From the NCBI GenBank assembly GCA_965662195.1, contig CBFIHA010000013.1, positions 1 to 56,655 on the forward strand: a stretch of 56,655 nucleotides of DNA, written 5' to 3'. Under the pieces are notes generated by a model, which saw only the letters and a list, made by a program, of their open reading frames with translations, made no database searches and was not told the DNA's origin. Source of the stretch: UBA1268 sp965662195 (GTDB taxonomy: Bacteria; Planctomycetota; Planctomycetia; Pirellulales; UBA1268). Made by a program: the position numbers and the translations under genes. Shown here piece by piece: positions 17,574-26,004 of the stretch. Positions within the stretch are counted from its first letter, which is position 1. Every line of letters begins with the position of its first letter.

Positions 17574-17588
17574 TCAGCCACCGGCTGA
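17574..17588. promoter_or_regulatory. Candidate operator palindrome in the divergent promoter region
   Basis: TCAGCC-ACC-GGCTGA is a perfect 6-bp dyad in the centre of the 180-bp gap between the operon start (17487) and the regulator start (17668). GTTTTTCAGCC and GTTTTCCGGCTG, at 17569-17579 and 17592-17603, also form an imperfect direct repeat. Either could be the binding site of the XylR-type protein. This is inference from position and symmetry only. Confidence 0.4.
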
Positions 17589-17667
17589 CAGGTTTTCCGG
17601 CTGCAAGCAGTCACGGAACCCAGCGGTGTATGCTCTGGTGGCAGTCAGCGTGAGCCGTGTCAGAACT

Positions 17668-18861
17668 ATGTCGCAACCGCCACCGCCAACTCGACCGGAC
17701 GATGCCGCTGCCACCCCCCATGTGGCCCTGCTGGTCGAAACATCGCGAAGCTATGGCCGTGACATCCTGCGGGGCGTGAACCGCTGGATTCAGGAGCACG
17801 GGCCATGGTCGGTCTTCCTTGAACTGCGGGGGCTCGACTCATCAGTACCCCGCTGGCTGCGAGGCTGGCAGGGTGATGGCATCCTGAGCCGAACCGGTTC
17901 AGCCGCAATGGACAAGGCAATCGCCGCGACCGGCCTGCCGGCTGTCGAACTCCGGGCCTCAAGGCTTCCTCACCAGCGGCCCTTTGTTGGCGTCGACAAC
18001 AACCAGCTCGGCCAGCTTGTGGCCGAACATCTGACCGACAACGGCTTCACCAATTTCGCCGTCTTCGACCTTGATACCGAAACCTATTTCGAAGAGCGTC
18101 GCGATGGCTTCATCCGGTTTGTCGAAGGCCTTGGCCGTAGCTGCCACACCTATCATGCGGGCCGCGGTGGCGAACACCCGACCGACTGGGAACGGCATCA
18201 AGCGGCTGTCGCCGACTGGGTGCAGACCCTTCCCAAGCCAGTCGGCATCCTCGCCTGCACCGACCAACTCGGCTTCTGGCTGCTCGATGCCTGCCGTCGA
18301 GCGGGTGTTGCCGTGCCCGAGGAAGTTGCCGTGGTGGGTGTCGAAAATGATGAAACCCTCTGCCAGATGGCAACGCCCCGGCTGTCGAGCGTGGCCTTTG
18401 ATGGCGATCGCGTCGGCTACGAAGCGGCCGCCCTGCTCGACCGGCTGATGCGGGGCGGGCCGCCCCCGGAACAGCCGCTGGTCGTTCCCCCACGCGGGAT
18501 CGTCACCCGCCAGTCGAGTGACATCGTCGCAATCGCCGATACCCAGGTGGCGGCGGCCCTGCGGATCATCCGTGAACATGCCTGTCACGGCCTCACGGTG
18601 GGCGAACTAGTCAATCTGGTCGACCTGTCGCGAACGGCGCTGGAACGCCGGATGCGGGAGGCGATTGGCCGAACGCCCGGAGAGGAAATCGGCCGGGTCC
18701 GCTTTGCCCGAGTCAAGGCGTTACTGCTGGAGACTGAGCTGCCCCTCAACGCCATCGCCACTCGCTGCGGCATGGAGCATCCGCAATACATGGCTGAAGC
18801 CTTCAAGAAACGCTTCGGACTGACGCCGGGGGCCTACCGCACGCGACAACGCGGAGGCTGA
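17668..18861 (+). CDS. XylR-type transcriptional regulator (sugar-binding domain plus AraC HTH)
   Basis: This 397-aa protein matches the size and layout of XylR-like regulators. Residues about 15-270 form a LacI/periplasmic-binding-type sensor domain (HVALLVETSRSYGRDILRG, FVGVDNNQLGQLVAEHL, VVGVENDETLCQMATP). The last about 100 residues form an AraC-type double helix-turn-helix (LTVGELVNLVDLSRTALERR, ending in AEAFKKRFGLTPGAYR). The start at 17668 is chosen to place the sensor domain at the N-terminus; the frame is open further upstream into the divergent promoter. By analogy it would bind a sugar-like ligand and control the divergent oxidoreductase-phosphatase-sulfatase operon. Confidence 0.88.
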   Translation: MSQPPPPTRPDDAAATPHVALLVETSRSYGRDILRGVNRWIQEHGPWSVFLELRGLDSSVPRWLRGWQGDGILSRTGSAAMDKAIAATGLPAVELRASRLPHQRPFVGVDNNQLGQLVAEHLTDNGFTNFAVFDLDTETYFEERRDGFIRFVEGLGRSCHTYHAGRGGEHPTDWERHQAAVADWVQTLPKPVGILACTDQLGFWLLDACRRAGVAVPEEVAVVGVENDETLCQMATPRLSSVAFDGDRVGYEAAALLDRLMRGGPPPEQPLVVPPRGIVTRQSSDIVAIADTQVAAALRIIREHACHGLTVGELVNLVDLSRTALERRMREAIGRTPGEEIGRVRFARVKALLLETELPLNAIATRCGMEHPQYMAEAFKKRFGLTPGAYRTRQRGG

Positions 18862-18886
18862 CGCCGACCGGCCAAGCCGCCCCGCA

Positions 18887-19318
18887 TCAGCGGCCCTTCA
18901 GGTCAAAATTGATTTCGTTGGAACCTTCGGCAACTTCAGCCGTGAGTCGACTCTGGGAATGGTATTGAGGCGGCAGGCGTTCCCTGGTTTCAAAAAAGGT
19001 GCCCTCGTCGTCGTAGCCTTCGCCCCCCGTGCGAATCTCGACCCGATGGCTGCCGATCAACGCCCCGGCGTGGTTCCCGTCGTACTGCAATTCATAGCGA
19101 CCAGCCTCATCGGTCACGGCGTTTGATGCCCGACCCTCGGCTCCGACCGGAACAAAAAAGAGCGACGCCTTGGGGAGCGGTTCGCCATTGAGCGTGACGA
19201 CACCGCTAACCATTCCCAACGGTGCCATCTCGGCGGCCGGTTTGCCGCAGCCGGCCGTCAGCATGATCAGCCCGCCGATCGCCATCGCCCAGTGCCGTAC
19301 GGCAACAATTTTCATCAT
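18887..19318 (-). CDS. Small lipoprotein with carboxypeptidase-regulatory/transthyretin-like fold
   Basis: This 143-aa predicted lipoprotein has a hydrophobic N-terminus ending in the lipobox LTAGC (C24). The rest resembles the carboxypeptidase regulatory-like or transthyretin-like beta sandwich: VSGVVTLNGEPLPKASLFF, TDEAGRYEL, and IGSHRVEIRT. Function is unknown; such domains often mediate binding at the cell surface. Its ATG directly follows the stop of the DUF1559 gene without a gap, so the two are co-translated. The same gene pair recurs at 29359-30730, which suggests a functional unit. Confidence 0.75.
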   Translation of the reverse strand: MMKIVAVRHWAMAIGGLIMLTAGCGKPAAEMAPLGMVSGVVTLNGEPLPKASLFFVPVGAEGRASNAVTDEAGRYELQYDGNHAGALIGSHRVEIRTGGEGYDDEGTFFETRERLPPQYHSQSRLTAEVAEGSNEINFDLKGR

Positions 19319-20356
19319 TCAGTAATCTCCCGAAGCTGGTTGCCCATCGGCAATGGCGATGAGATCCCGCATCACACCAAGGCTCGTCGACTCGCTGAAA
19401 AACCGCGTCGAGCCGTCGGCCATGGTGCATTGAGCACCACCCGGATGGTAGGACGAACAAAACGTGCGGGCCGACACGCTTTCGGTGTAGCTGATGATGC
19501 TTGAGGGCTTGTTGATGCCGCCGCCGGTGGGCATCGCCCCGAGGCCGTCGCGGATGCCCCAGGAACTCTGCTGCCGGGTGCCGCGGACACAGAAAACGCA
19601 GCCCGCCTGAGGCCGGATTGATCCACTGAATGTCTGACTGTTTCCCGGGTCAGTCCCGGTGATCCCGTTGAACATCCGATAGACCCGTTCACCAAGAGCG
19701 ATCGTTTTGGTGGTTCCATCCGTGATATCCTTGATTTTCACCTCACTGTCCATGAAGAACATGCCGTCACCATTGCGGGCTGTGTCAACAGAGTTGTTCG
19801 CCGCGACGTAGTTTGACATGGCCCAGCCGGACCCCACATTCGAGCCCGCGGCATTGTTGAAATTAATATCAGTCAATCCCGTCGGGCGGGTTGCATCGGA
19901 CGGACAGAGAAACCCCGGCATTCGGTTTTTCATCGCGGCTGCCTTGGTAGCGTTGGCCATCGCCTCAGCGCACGTGGTGCTGGTCATGTCGAGCGTCTCC
20001 GCAACCGTGGCATATTCCATGTAGGGCAGAATGAAGCTCCCCCAGGCCCAGTTTCCCTGGGAGCCGGCACCGCTGGTGCCATCGTTCGTGTTCGTCGAGC
20101 CGTACTCCCGCTGAAAACCAGGAGGAAACTTTCCCTTCGCCGACTCATAGTTGTGCAGCCCGAGCCCGAGTTGCTTCAGGTTGTTGCTACAGGAACTCCG
20201 TCTGGATGCCTCACGGGCGGCTTGAACCGCCGGCAGGAGTAAGCCGACGAGCACGCCGATGATGGCAATGACGACCAGCAGTTCGATGAGGGTGAAACCA
20301 CGGAGCGGCTGCCGGCTTCTGCTGGCCCTTCGGTTGAAACGATTGACTGATTGCAT
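19319..20356 (-). CDS. DUF1559 domain protein with type IV prepilin-like N-terminus
   Basis: This 345-aa protein has a class III signal: a basic leader ending at G20, then FTLIELLVVIAIIGVLVGLLL with E25 at position +5, typical of pseudopilins processed by a prepilin peptidase. The DUF1559 body follows, with SSCSNNLKQLGLGLHNY after the helix and a C-terminal HPGGAQCTMADGSTRFF signature. DUF1559 proteins are greatly expanded in planctomycetes and their function is not established. The start at 20356 has GGGAG seven bases upstream; the frame is open 12 codons further. The small lipoprotein gene is attached downstream. Confidence 0.9.
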   Translation of the reverse strand: MQSVNRFNRRASRSRQPLRGFTLIELLVVIAIIGVLVGLLLPAVQAAREASRRSSCSNNLKQLGLGLHNYESAKGKFPPGFQREYGSTNTNDGTSGAGSQGNWAWGSFILPYMEYATVAETLDMTSTTCAEAMANATKAAAMKNRMPGFLCPSDATRPTGLTDINFNNAAGSNVGSGWAMSNYVAANNSVDTARNGDGMFFMDSEVKIKDITDGTTKTIALGERVYRMFNGITGTDPGNSQTFSGSIRPQAGCVFCVRGTRQQSSWGIRDGLGAMPTGGGINKPSSIISYTESVSARTFCSSYHPGGAQCTMADGSTRFFSESTSLGVMRDLIAIADGQPASGDY

Positions 20357-20426
20357 GACATACTCCCAGGAATCCAAAAGACCGTAATTCACTCCTGGAT
20401 TATTCCGGGGCCGGTGTTCCTCGACA

Positions 20427-20508
20427 TTCAGCTTTCAAGCCGTCGGGATTCAGGATTTTCGCAGGCTTTTTCGCGGAAAATCTGCCTGTTGTTGCTTGAA
20501 TAGCTGAA
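20427..20508. repeat. Nested inverted repeats between divergent genes
   Basis: The outer arms TTCAGCTTTCAAGC (20427-20440) and GCTTGAATAGCTGAA (20494-20508) pair with one bulged base. An inner pair GATTTTCGC / GCGGAAAATC lies between them, about 20454-20482. The structure sits in the 220-bp gap between the DUF1559 gene (start 20356, minus) and the GH-like gene (start 20577, plus). It could be a cruciform-type regulatory element or a structured leader. Confidence 0.45.
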
Positions 20509-20576
20509 AGATCGGTGCTGACCGAGGCCCTATCCTCTGCCGGTACAGTCCGGTGATTCCGCAAGAGACGCGCTTC

Positions 20577-22208
20577 ATGACAATCGCCCGCCGAATCGTA
20601 TCTGCCGCCGGTGGCCGGCTGATATTGATCCACTCAGTCGTTTTCCTCGCCCTGGGCGTCGCCGCCGTGACGAGTGCCGGGGAGACGGCCAGCCCCCGCC
20701 GGCTGTCGGACGTCGTGGTGGCCCTGCCAGCAATCCCTGGTGCGGCTCCAGCCAGCGCCGTCTGCATGCGGTCACTGCGGCCCCGGCCGATCAACGCCAA
20801 CGATCCCCACGACACACTGGCGGCCATTCGGGGCTTTCATGTCACCCGATTGGAGTGGACGTACGGAGACGACAAGGCCTTCATTCAGAAGGTGCACGAC
20901 CTCGGCGTTGAGTATGGCGGGGCAATTGCCGCCGGCAGCTACTCAGGTTCAAAGAGCCCCTGGGACTGGAATGTGATCGGCAGTGAAGCCCAGCGGCTGG
21001 CCCCGACCTGGATGCGGAAGTGGGCCCGACCGAACCCTTGGGGCTGTGCGAACAATCCTGAATTTCGGGCGGGACACGTCCGCGCAGCGGTCGCAGCCGT
21101 GAAGGCCGGGGCAGACCTGCTGCACCGCGATGAGCCCGGCCAGAACGAGCACTCGTACCACTGGGGAGGCTGCTTCTGTCGACATTGCATGAAGGGCTTC
21201 CGGAGTTGGCTGGCGGACAACGCAGATCGCAGCGAACTTGAAAAACTTGGCGTTTCCGACCTCGCGTCCTTTGACTACGGCGACTATTGCCGGGGGAAAA
21301 AAGCCCCCACCGGCGATGCGTTTCGGCTCTGGAAAACCGACGTGCTGCGGACCTACTTCCGGCAATTCCAAATCGATTCAAGTGTCGCCTTTAACCGGTG
21401 GTGGCGACAGGAACTGGACCGCCAGGCCGGCCGACCGATCGCGGTCTCCTGCAACAACGGGGCGCGGCGGTGGACGCCCATAGAACTTGCGTTCGACTAC
21501 TGCATCGGTGAACTCCGTCGCAATCATGCCACGCCGGCTCATCTGCACGACGTGATGCAGACCGCCCTCAGCCACGGTCGCACCCAGTCGGTGACGATGC
21601 CGCTTGACGGCAGCGACGAACCAGAGTCGCCTGGCTGGATCGCTGTTACCCGGCGGACAATCGCCACGATGTATGCCCTCGGGGGCCACATCGAAATGCC
21701 CTGGGACACCTACCTGCCCACCCCCGATGCCCGGCGGTATTTCGGCAGGCCAGAGAACTACGCCGACCTCACCGCCTTCATTCGCGGTATCGCGGCCCAC
21801 CTTGATGGGCATGGCGAAGCCTACGCCAGCGGCTGTGGTGTGGTCGATGACCGCTGGCAGCAGCAGCCGGTGACCCTGCCGACAGCCGATGGCATTTTTC
21901 TCACTGTTCGTGCTCGTCCTGGAGATCCAGAAGCCCCGCTGGTGATGCACATCGTCGACTGGCGGGACAAGCCTGCCCCCGTTGCCATCACGATCGATCG
22001 GTCCGCTTTTTTCGGCACGGCAGACCTCACGGCCCGGCTGCTGCAGCCGGTTCGGCCTGTCGACGAGAAGGCCCACGCCGCCGCCTTCGACTCCGGTGAC
22101 TACGCCGGGCTGGTCGAACCAACGAGTGTCAGCATCGATCGCGAGGGCCGGCTGCTGCTCCCAGCTTTCGATCCCTGGGGCGTGGTCGTGTTTGCAGCAG
22201 CTCCCTGA
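20577..22208 (+). CDS. Secreted TIM-barrel glycosidase-like protein, function unknown
   Basis: This 543-aa protein has an N-terminal hydrophobic signal segment (residues about 11-35). The body reads like a glycoside-hydrolase-type barrel: HVTRLEWTYGDDKAFIQKVHD at one early strand, LLHRDEPGQNEH (D185-E186) at a possible catalytic strand end, and then GCFCRHCMKGFR, a CxC-x2-C cluster seen in uncharacterised bacterial glycosidase-like families. The C-terminal about 100 residues look like a beta domain. I do not recognise a characterised family member. The start at 20577 is preferred over a GTG eight codons upstream because it begins the signal. The gene is convergent with the NHL-repeat gene. 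Confidence 0.55.
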   Translation: MTIARRIVSAAGGRLILIHSVVFLALGVAAVTSAGETASPRRLSDVVVALPAIPGAAPASAVCMRSLRPRPINANDPHDTLAAIRGFHVTRLEWTYGDDKAFIQKVHDLGVEYGGAIAAGSYSGSKSPWDWNVIGSEAQRLAPTWMRKWARPNPWGCANNPEFRAGHVRAAVAAVKAGADLLHRDEPGQNEHSYHWGGCFCRHCMKGFRSWLADNADRSELEKLGVSDLASFDYGDYCRGKKAPTGDAFRLWKTDVLRTYFRQFQIDSSVAFNRWWRQELDRQAGRPIAVSCNNGARRWTPIELAFDYCIGELRRNHATPAHLHDVMQTALSHGRTQSVTMPLDGSDEPESPGWIAVTRRTIATMYALGGHIEMPWDTYLPTPDARRYFGRPENYADLTAFIRGIAAHLDGHGEAYASGCGVVDDRWQQQPVTLPTADGIFLTVRARPGDPEAPLVMHIVDWRDKPAPVAITIDRSAFFGTADLTARLLQPVRPVDEKAHAAAFDSGDYAGLVEPTSVSIDREGRLLLPAFDPWGVVVFAAAP

Positions 22209-22237
22209 TCAGGTCCCCTGCGTCCGCTCGCCAGCGT

Positions 22238-23359
22238 TCAATAGCTGCCGATCAAGATCCGGTCGTTGTCGCTATCAGCGATCACCAGCCGGCCATCGGG
22301 GGCGATGCGGGCACCGTGAGGCCGCCTTAACTGGGTACCCCTCCAGTCAGTGCCGACGCCGGCACCTGCCCGCGGCGGCATACCGGCGACGAGATCGATC
22401 ACTGCCGTCTCCGGGTCATAGCGACGCACAGCGTGGTTCTCGGTATCGACGATCAGCACCCGCTGGTCGCCGTCCATGCAGACATATTTCGGTCCACTCA
22501 GGCGGGCCTCGCGGCCCGGGCCATCATCACCGCTATAGCCTGCTTTTCCTGAAGTATTGACGACCGTCCGCAGGCGGCCGTCACGAATGGCCACCAGCGC
22601 ATTGCCCTCACGCAGGACCAGATAGACCGTGCCGTCGGCAGCCTCACAGACTGCCCGCGGCCCGGCCAGTGGTGACTCAACTGCCTTGGCCCCATCAATC
22701 GGACTGCCCTTCATGCCGTTTCCGGCCAGCGTCGTGACCGTGCCGTCTTTGAGGTCGATTGCCCGCAGCCGGTGGTTCTTGATGTCGGCAATCAGCAGCC
22801 GGCTGCCGTCGGGTGAAAGCGAGCCACAGTATGGCTGATCGAACTGAGCGTTTGTGGCAGGACCGTCGTCACCGGCGAAACCCGCAACACCGGTGCCGGC
22901 GACGGTCGTCACCGTACCAGCCTGCGGGTCGAGCCGTTTGATCTGATGATTGAAGGTGTCGGCCAGATAGATCGCGTCGGCAGCAGCGATGGCGAGGTCA
23001 TGCATGCCGTTGAAGCGGGCGTCAGTGGCGGCCACTGCCGGCCCGGCTGCCAGCGGGGGGGTCTTGCTGCCGCTCTGATGAAAAACCCCCGCCACAAACT
23101 CGACTGCGAGTGGGCTCGGGGCGGCGGCCACGACTGGCCCAACCGAGCGGAAGACCCGGTTGCCACGGGTGAATTCAACGCCGTAGAGCCGGCCGTCGCC
23201 ATCAAAGTCGATCGCGAACGGTTCGTTGACGATCGCCGCCGAGGGCTGCTTGACCGTTCGGCCCTGCCGGCTCCCGATCAACACCTCAACTGCAGCAGCG
23301 GGACCAGCTGCGACCAAGACACATGCCAGAGCGATCACAAAACCTGCCAACGCGTTCAT
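22238..23359 (-). CDS. Secreted NHL-repeat beta-propeller protein
   Basis: This 373-aa protein has a signal peptide (residues about 1-23, ending AAGPAAAVE) and five to six NHL-type blades. Repeated patterns include GMHDLAIAAADAIYLADTFNHQIKRLD, TVTTVAGTGVAGFAGDDGPA, LLIADIKNHRLRAIDL and VLIVDTENHAVRRYD (shown here only as landmarks, each read directly). NHL propellers bind proteins or small ligands; a specific partner is not evident. GAGG precedes the ATG by eight bases. It is convergent with the GH-like gene and divergent from the DJ-1/PfpI gene. Confidence 0.85.
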   Translation of the reverse strand: MNALAGFVIALACVLVAAGPAAAVEVLIGSRQGRTVKQPSAAIVNEPFAIDFDGDGRLYGVEFTRGNRVFRSVGPVVAAAPSPLAVEFVAGVFHQSGSKTPPLAAGPAVAATDARFNGMHDLAIAAADAIYLADTFNHQIKRLDPQAGTVTTVAGTGVAGFAGDDGPATNAQFDQPYCGSLSPDGSRLLIADIKNHRLRAIDLKDGTVTTLAGNGMKGSPIDGAKAVESPLAGPRAVCEAADGTVYLVLREGNALVAIRDGRLRTVVNTSGKAGYSGDDGPGREARLSGPKYVCMDGDQRVLIVDTENHAVRRYDPETAVIDLVAGMPPRAGAGVGTDWRGTQLRRPHGARIAPDGRLVIADSDNDRILIGSY

Positions 23360-23594
23360 GTTCCAGCCTCGTTTCAGCGTTTCAATTCGTCATCTGCGGG
23401 CTGCAGACATTCGCCGCAGCATAGCTGAGGACATGGCGTTGAGCCGCGAAATCTGCTTGCGTTACTGCAAAAACCTGAATGTCTTGCCCGATTGCCGCAA
23501 GTACGGTGATGATTTGGTTAATTAACAACCTGCCTTCGACAATTCTTCGCAGAGTCTCCTGCCGTCAGCCTCAAGACACCCCAAAAGAAGTCAG

Positions 23595-24203
23595 ATGCCA
23601 AACGCCCCTGATAATCGTCCTTGCGTGCTGATCGTGGTCGGTGATGCCACCGAGACCGTCGATACGCTCTATCCGTTCTACCGGCTTCAAGAGGCAGGCT
23701 TTCGGCCGGTCGTGATTGCCCCGGAAAAGCGGACCTACCAGATGGTGCTGCACGAGGTTCGCCCCGGCTGGACGATCACCCGGGAATGGGAGGGCTATCA
23801 GATCACGGCCGACCATGCCTTTGCCGATGTTGATCCAGACGACTATGTCGGCATCTTTTTCAGTGGCGGCCGGGCACCTGAATACATCCGCTACGACGAG
23901 GATCTCGTCCGCATCACCCGGCATTTTTTTGCCGAGAACAAGCCAGTGGCCAGTGTCTGCCACGGCGTTGAGATTCCCGCCTACGCCGGCTGTGTGCAGG
24001 GCCGCAAGATGGCGACGGTGCCCAAGTGCCGGTTCGATCTCGAGGTGGCCGGTGGCATCTTCGTCGACGCTCCCTGCGTGATCGACGGCAACCTGATCAG
24101 CGGCCGCACCTACCACGACAGCGGCAGCTTCGTCGGCCCCTGGATTGCGCTGCTTCAGGCAGCGGTCAAGCACCCGGTGCCAGCCACCAGCGACTCCGCA
24201 TAG
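23595..24203 (+). CDS. DJ-1/PfpI family protein
   Basis: This 202-aa cytoplasmic protein of the DJ-1/PfpI (class I glutamine amidotransferase-like) superfamily has the nucleophile-elbow sequence ASVCHGVEIPA with C122-H123 and an upstream acidic residue E20. Family members include deglycases, chaperones and putative proteases; the precise activity cannot be assigned. It is convergent with the DUF1501 gene (16-base gap) and lies alone on the plus strand between secreted-protein genes. Confidence 0.87.
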   Translation: MPNAPDNRPCVLIVVGDATETVDTLYPFYRLQEAGFRPVVIAPEKRTYQMVLHEVRPGWTITREWEGYQITADHAFADVDPDDYVGIFFSGGRAPEYIRYDEDLVRITRHFFAENKPVASVCHGVEIPAYAGCVQGRKMATVPKCRFDLEVAGGIFVDAPCVIDGNLISGRTYHDSGSFVGPWIALLQAAVKHPVPATSDSA

Positions 24204-24219
24204 TCACACCCACCAGCAA

Positions 24220-25746
24220 TTAGCTCAGGATACCTTGGATCACATGGCCGTGGACGTCGGTCAGCCGGCGGTCGAGGCCGTTGTTCCGCCAGGTGAGCTT
24301 GGTGTGCTCAATGCCGAGCAACCGCAGAATCGTGGCGTGGACATCGTGGACGACCGTCGGGTTGTCGCGGTCGAGTGGCTTGTAGCCCCACTGGTCACTC
24401 TCGCCACAGGTGACGCCACCCCGGATGCCACCGCCGCAGAGCCAGTTGGTAAAGACAAACGGGTTGTGGTCACGCCCCTTGCCCCCCTGCGAGCTGGGCA
24501 TCCGGCCAAACTCGGTTGTCCAGAGCACCAGCGTGTCGTCAAGCATGCCCCGCTGGTCGAGGTCTTTGATCAGTGCTGCCGCCCCGCGGGCCATGCCGGT
24601 GGCCAGCGGCCCATGATCCCGTTCGACATCCTCGTGGCTATCCCAGTTCCGCCGGGGAAAGCCGTTGTCATTCCCACTCCAGACCTGGACGAACCGCACG
24701 CCCCGCTCCAGCAGCCGCCGGGCAGCCAGGCACCGGAGGCCAAAGTGATGGGTCTCTTCCTCGGCGTTGATCTGGCTGGGCCAGCCGGTCTTGCCGAGCT
24801 GCACCCCGTAGTGCCTGAGGATGTGCTCAGGCTCACTCGCCAGGTCGAGGGCCTCGGGGGCGGCAAGCTGCATGCGGGCAGCAAGTTCATACGAGCGAAT
24901 CCGGGCATCGAGCCGGCTGTCCCCTTCCCGGCCCGCCTCCAGATGCCGGCGGTTGAGCCGGGCCAGCATCTCCCGGGTGGCGCGGTCTGACTCAGCCGTG
25001 ACATAACCGCCCGCCGCATGCGGTCGCAGGTCAGCCACCGGATCGTCCGCAGCCGGATGGATCACCGTGCCACTGTACTGCGACGGCAGAAAGCCAGCGT
25101 CCCAGTTCTTGACGCCGTTGGAGCCAAAGCCGCGATGGTCGGGCAGCACCACAAAGGTCGGCAGGTTCTGGTTCATCGACCCGAGGGCATAGCTCACCCA
25201 GCAGCCCGCCCCTGGAAAGCCGGGCAACACGAAGCCGGTCGTCTGGTGGAGCGTGGCGGCCGAGTGGACGCCCGAGGGGCTGACCATGTTGTGGATGAAG
25301 GCCAGCTGGTCAGCCACATCGCCGAGAGCCGAGACCGGCTCACTGAGCAACTTGCCGCAGCCGCCGTAGGGCTGGAACTTCCAGATTGGCTTGAGCCACG
25401 GTCCCAGGCCGTTCTGAAAGGCCTCGACCGGCTCACCGAAGTCGCTTGCTTCACCATGGTGTTTGACCAGGGCCGGCTTGTAGTCGAACAGATCGATGTG
25501 GCTGGCGGCACCAGCCATGAACAGCTGCACCACCCGCTTGACCTTGGGCGGATAGACACAGGCCGGGTGCAGCGTCCCACTCGCCCCGGCCGTGGCCGCC
25601 AGCGTCTCCCGCTCCCCGGCCAGCATCGCCGCGAGTGCCAGGGTGCCAAAGCCACTCCCCGAGGCTGCCAGCAGTTCGCGGCGGGAGAGCGACTGAAAAA
25701 GGTGGCTGACACCTTTTTTTCGGCGTAATGATATGTCAGCTGTCAT
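24220..25746 (-). CDS. DUF1501 domain protein, Tat-exported
   Basis: This 508-aa protein has a twin-arginine signal (LSRRELLAASGSGFGTLALAAML, R22-R23; quoted only to locate it). The DUF1501 body is recognisable by VVQLFMAGAASHIDLFDYKP and the C-terminal TEFGRMPSSQGGKGRDHNPF. DUF1501 proteins are related to the sulfatase/alkaline-phosphatase fold and in planctomycetes are nearly always next to a PSD1/PSCyt1 gene, as here. Their biochemical role is not known. The start at 25746 is chosen because residues further upstream are not signal-like; no clear ribosome-binding site is seen. Confidence 0.88.
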   Translation of the reverse strand: MTADISLRRKKGVSHLFQSLSRRELLAASGSGFGTLALAAMLAGERETLAATAGASGTLHPACVYPPKVKRVVQLFMAGAASHIDLFDYKPALVKHHGEASDFGEPVEAFQNGLGPWLKPIWKFQPYGGCGKLLSEPVSALGDVADQLAFIHNMVSPSGVHSAATLHQTTGFVLPGFPGAGCWVSYALGSMNQNLPTFVVLPDHRGFGSNGVKNWDAGFLPSQYSGTVIHPAADDPVADLRPHAAGGYVTAESDRATREMLARLNRRHLEAGREGDSRLDARIRSYELAARMQLAAPEALDLASEPEHILRHYGVQLGKTGWPSQINAEEETHHFGLRCLAARRLLERGVRFVQVWSGNDNGFPRRNWDSHEDVERDHGPLATGMARGAAALIKDLDQRGMLDDTLVLWTTEFGRMPSSQGGKGRDHNPFVFTNWLCGGGIRGGVTCGESDQWGYKPLDRDNPTVVHDVHATILRLLGIEHTKLTWRNNGLDRRLTDVHGHVIQGILS

Positions 25747-25766
25747 TGGAAGCCCCGGGCGGCAGG

Positions 25767-26004
25767 TTTGATGTTGCGCGTTCACGGCGATCAGCAAAAA
25801 AGTCCGTCAAAAAGTACATGCTTCGAAGCCCGAAGCGCAAGCTGAGGGAAATCACGTTACTTGATCACCGAACCGCATTCCCTCGGCTCGCGACTCGGGC
25901 TTCCTGGATTTCGGTTTTACCCGGCGCAACATCAAAACTTGCGATTGGAGCTTGGAAGCATTGGGCTTTTTTGCCGGTAGCCATGAAGTCGCAACATCGA
26001 AAGG
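25767..26004. repeat. Family B palindromic mosaic, copy 1
   Basis: The core palindrome at 25826-25902 has arms AAGCCCGAAGCGCAAGCTG... and ...CTCGCGACTCGGGCTT. Outside it, TTTGATGTTGCG (25767-25778) with CAGCAAAAAAGTCC and, in reverse, GGGCTTTTTTGCCGG (25963-25977) with CGCAACATCGAAAGG (25990-26004) form a second, outer inverted repeat. A further CGCAACATCAAA lies at 25925-25936. The element fills much of the gap between the DUF1501 and PSD1 genes (25747-26159), which otherwise contains no gene. Confidence 0.7.
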
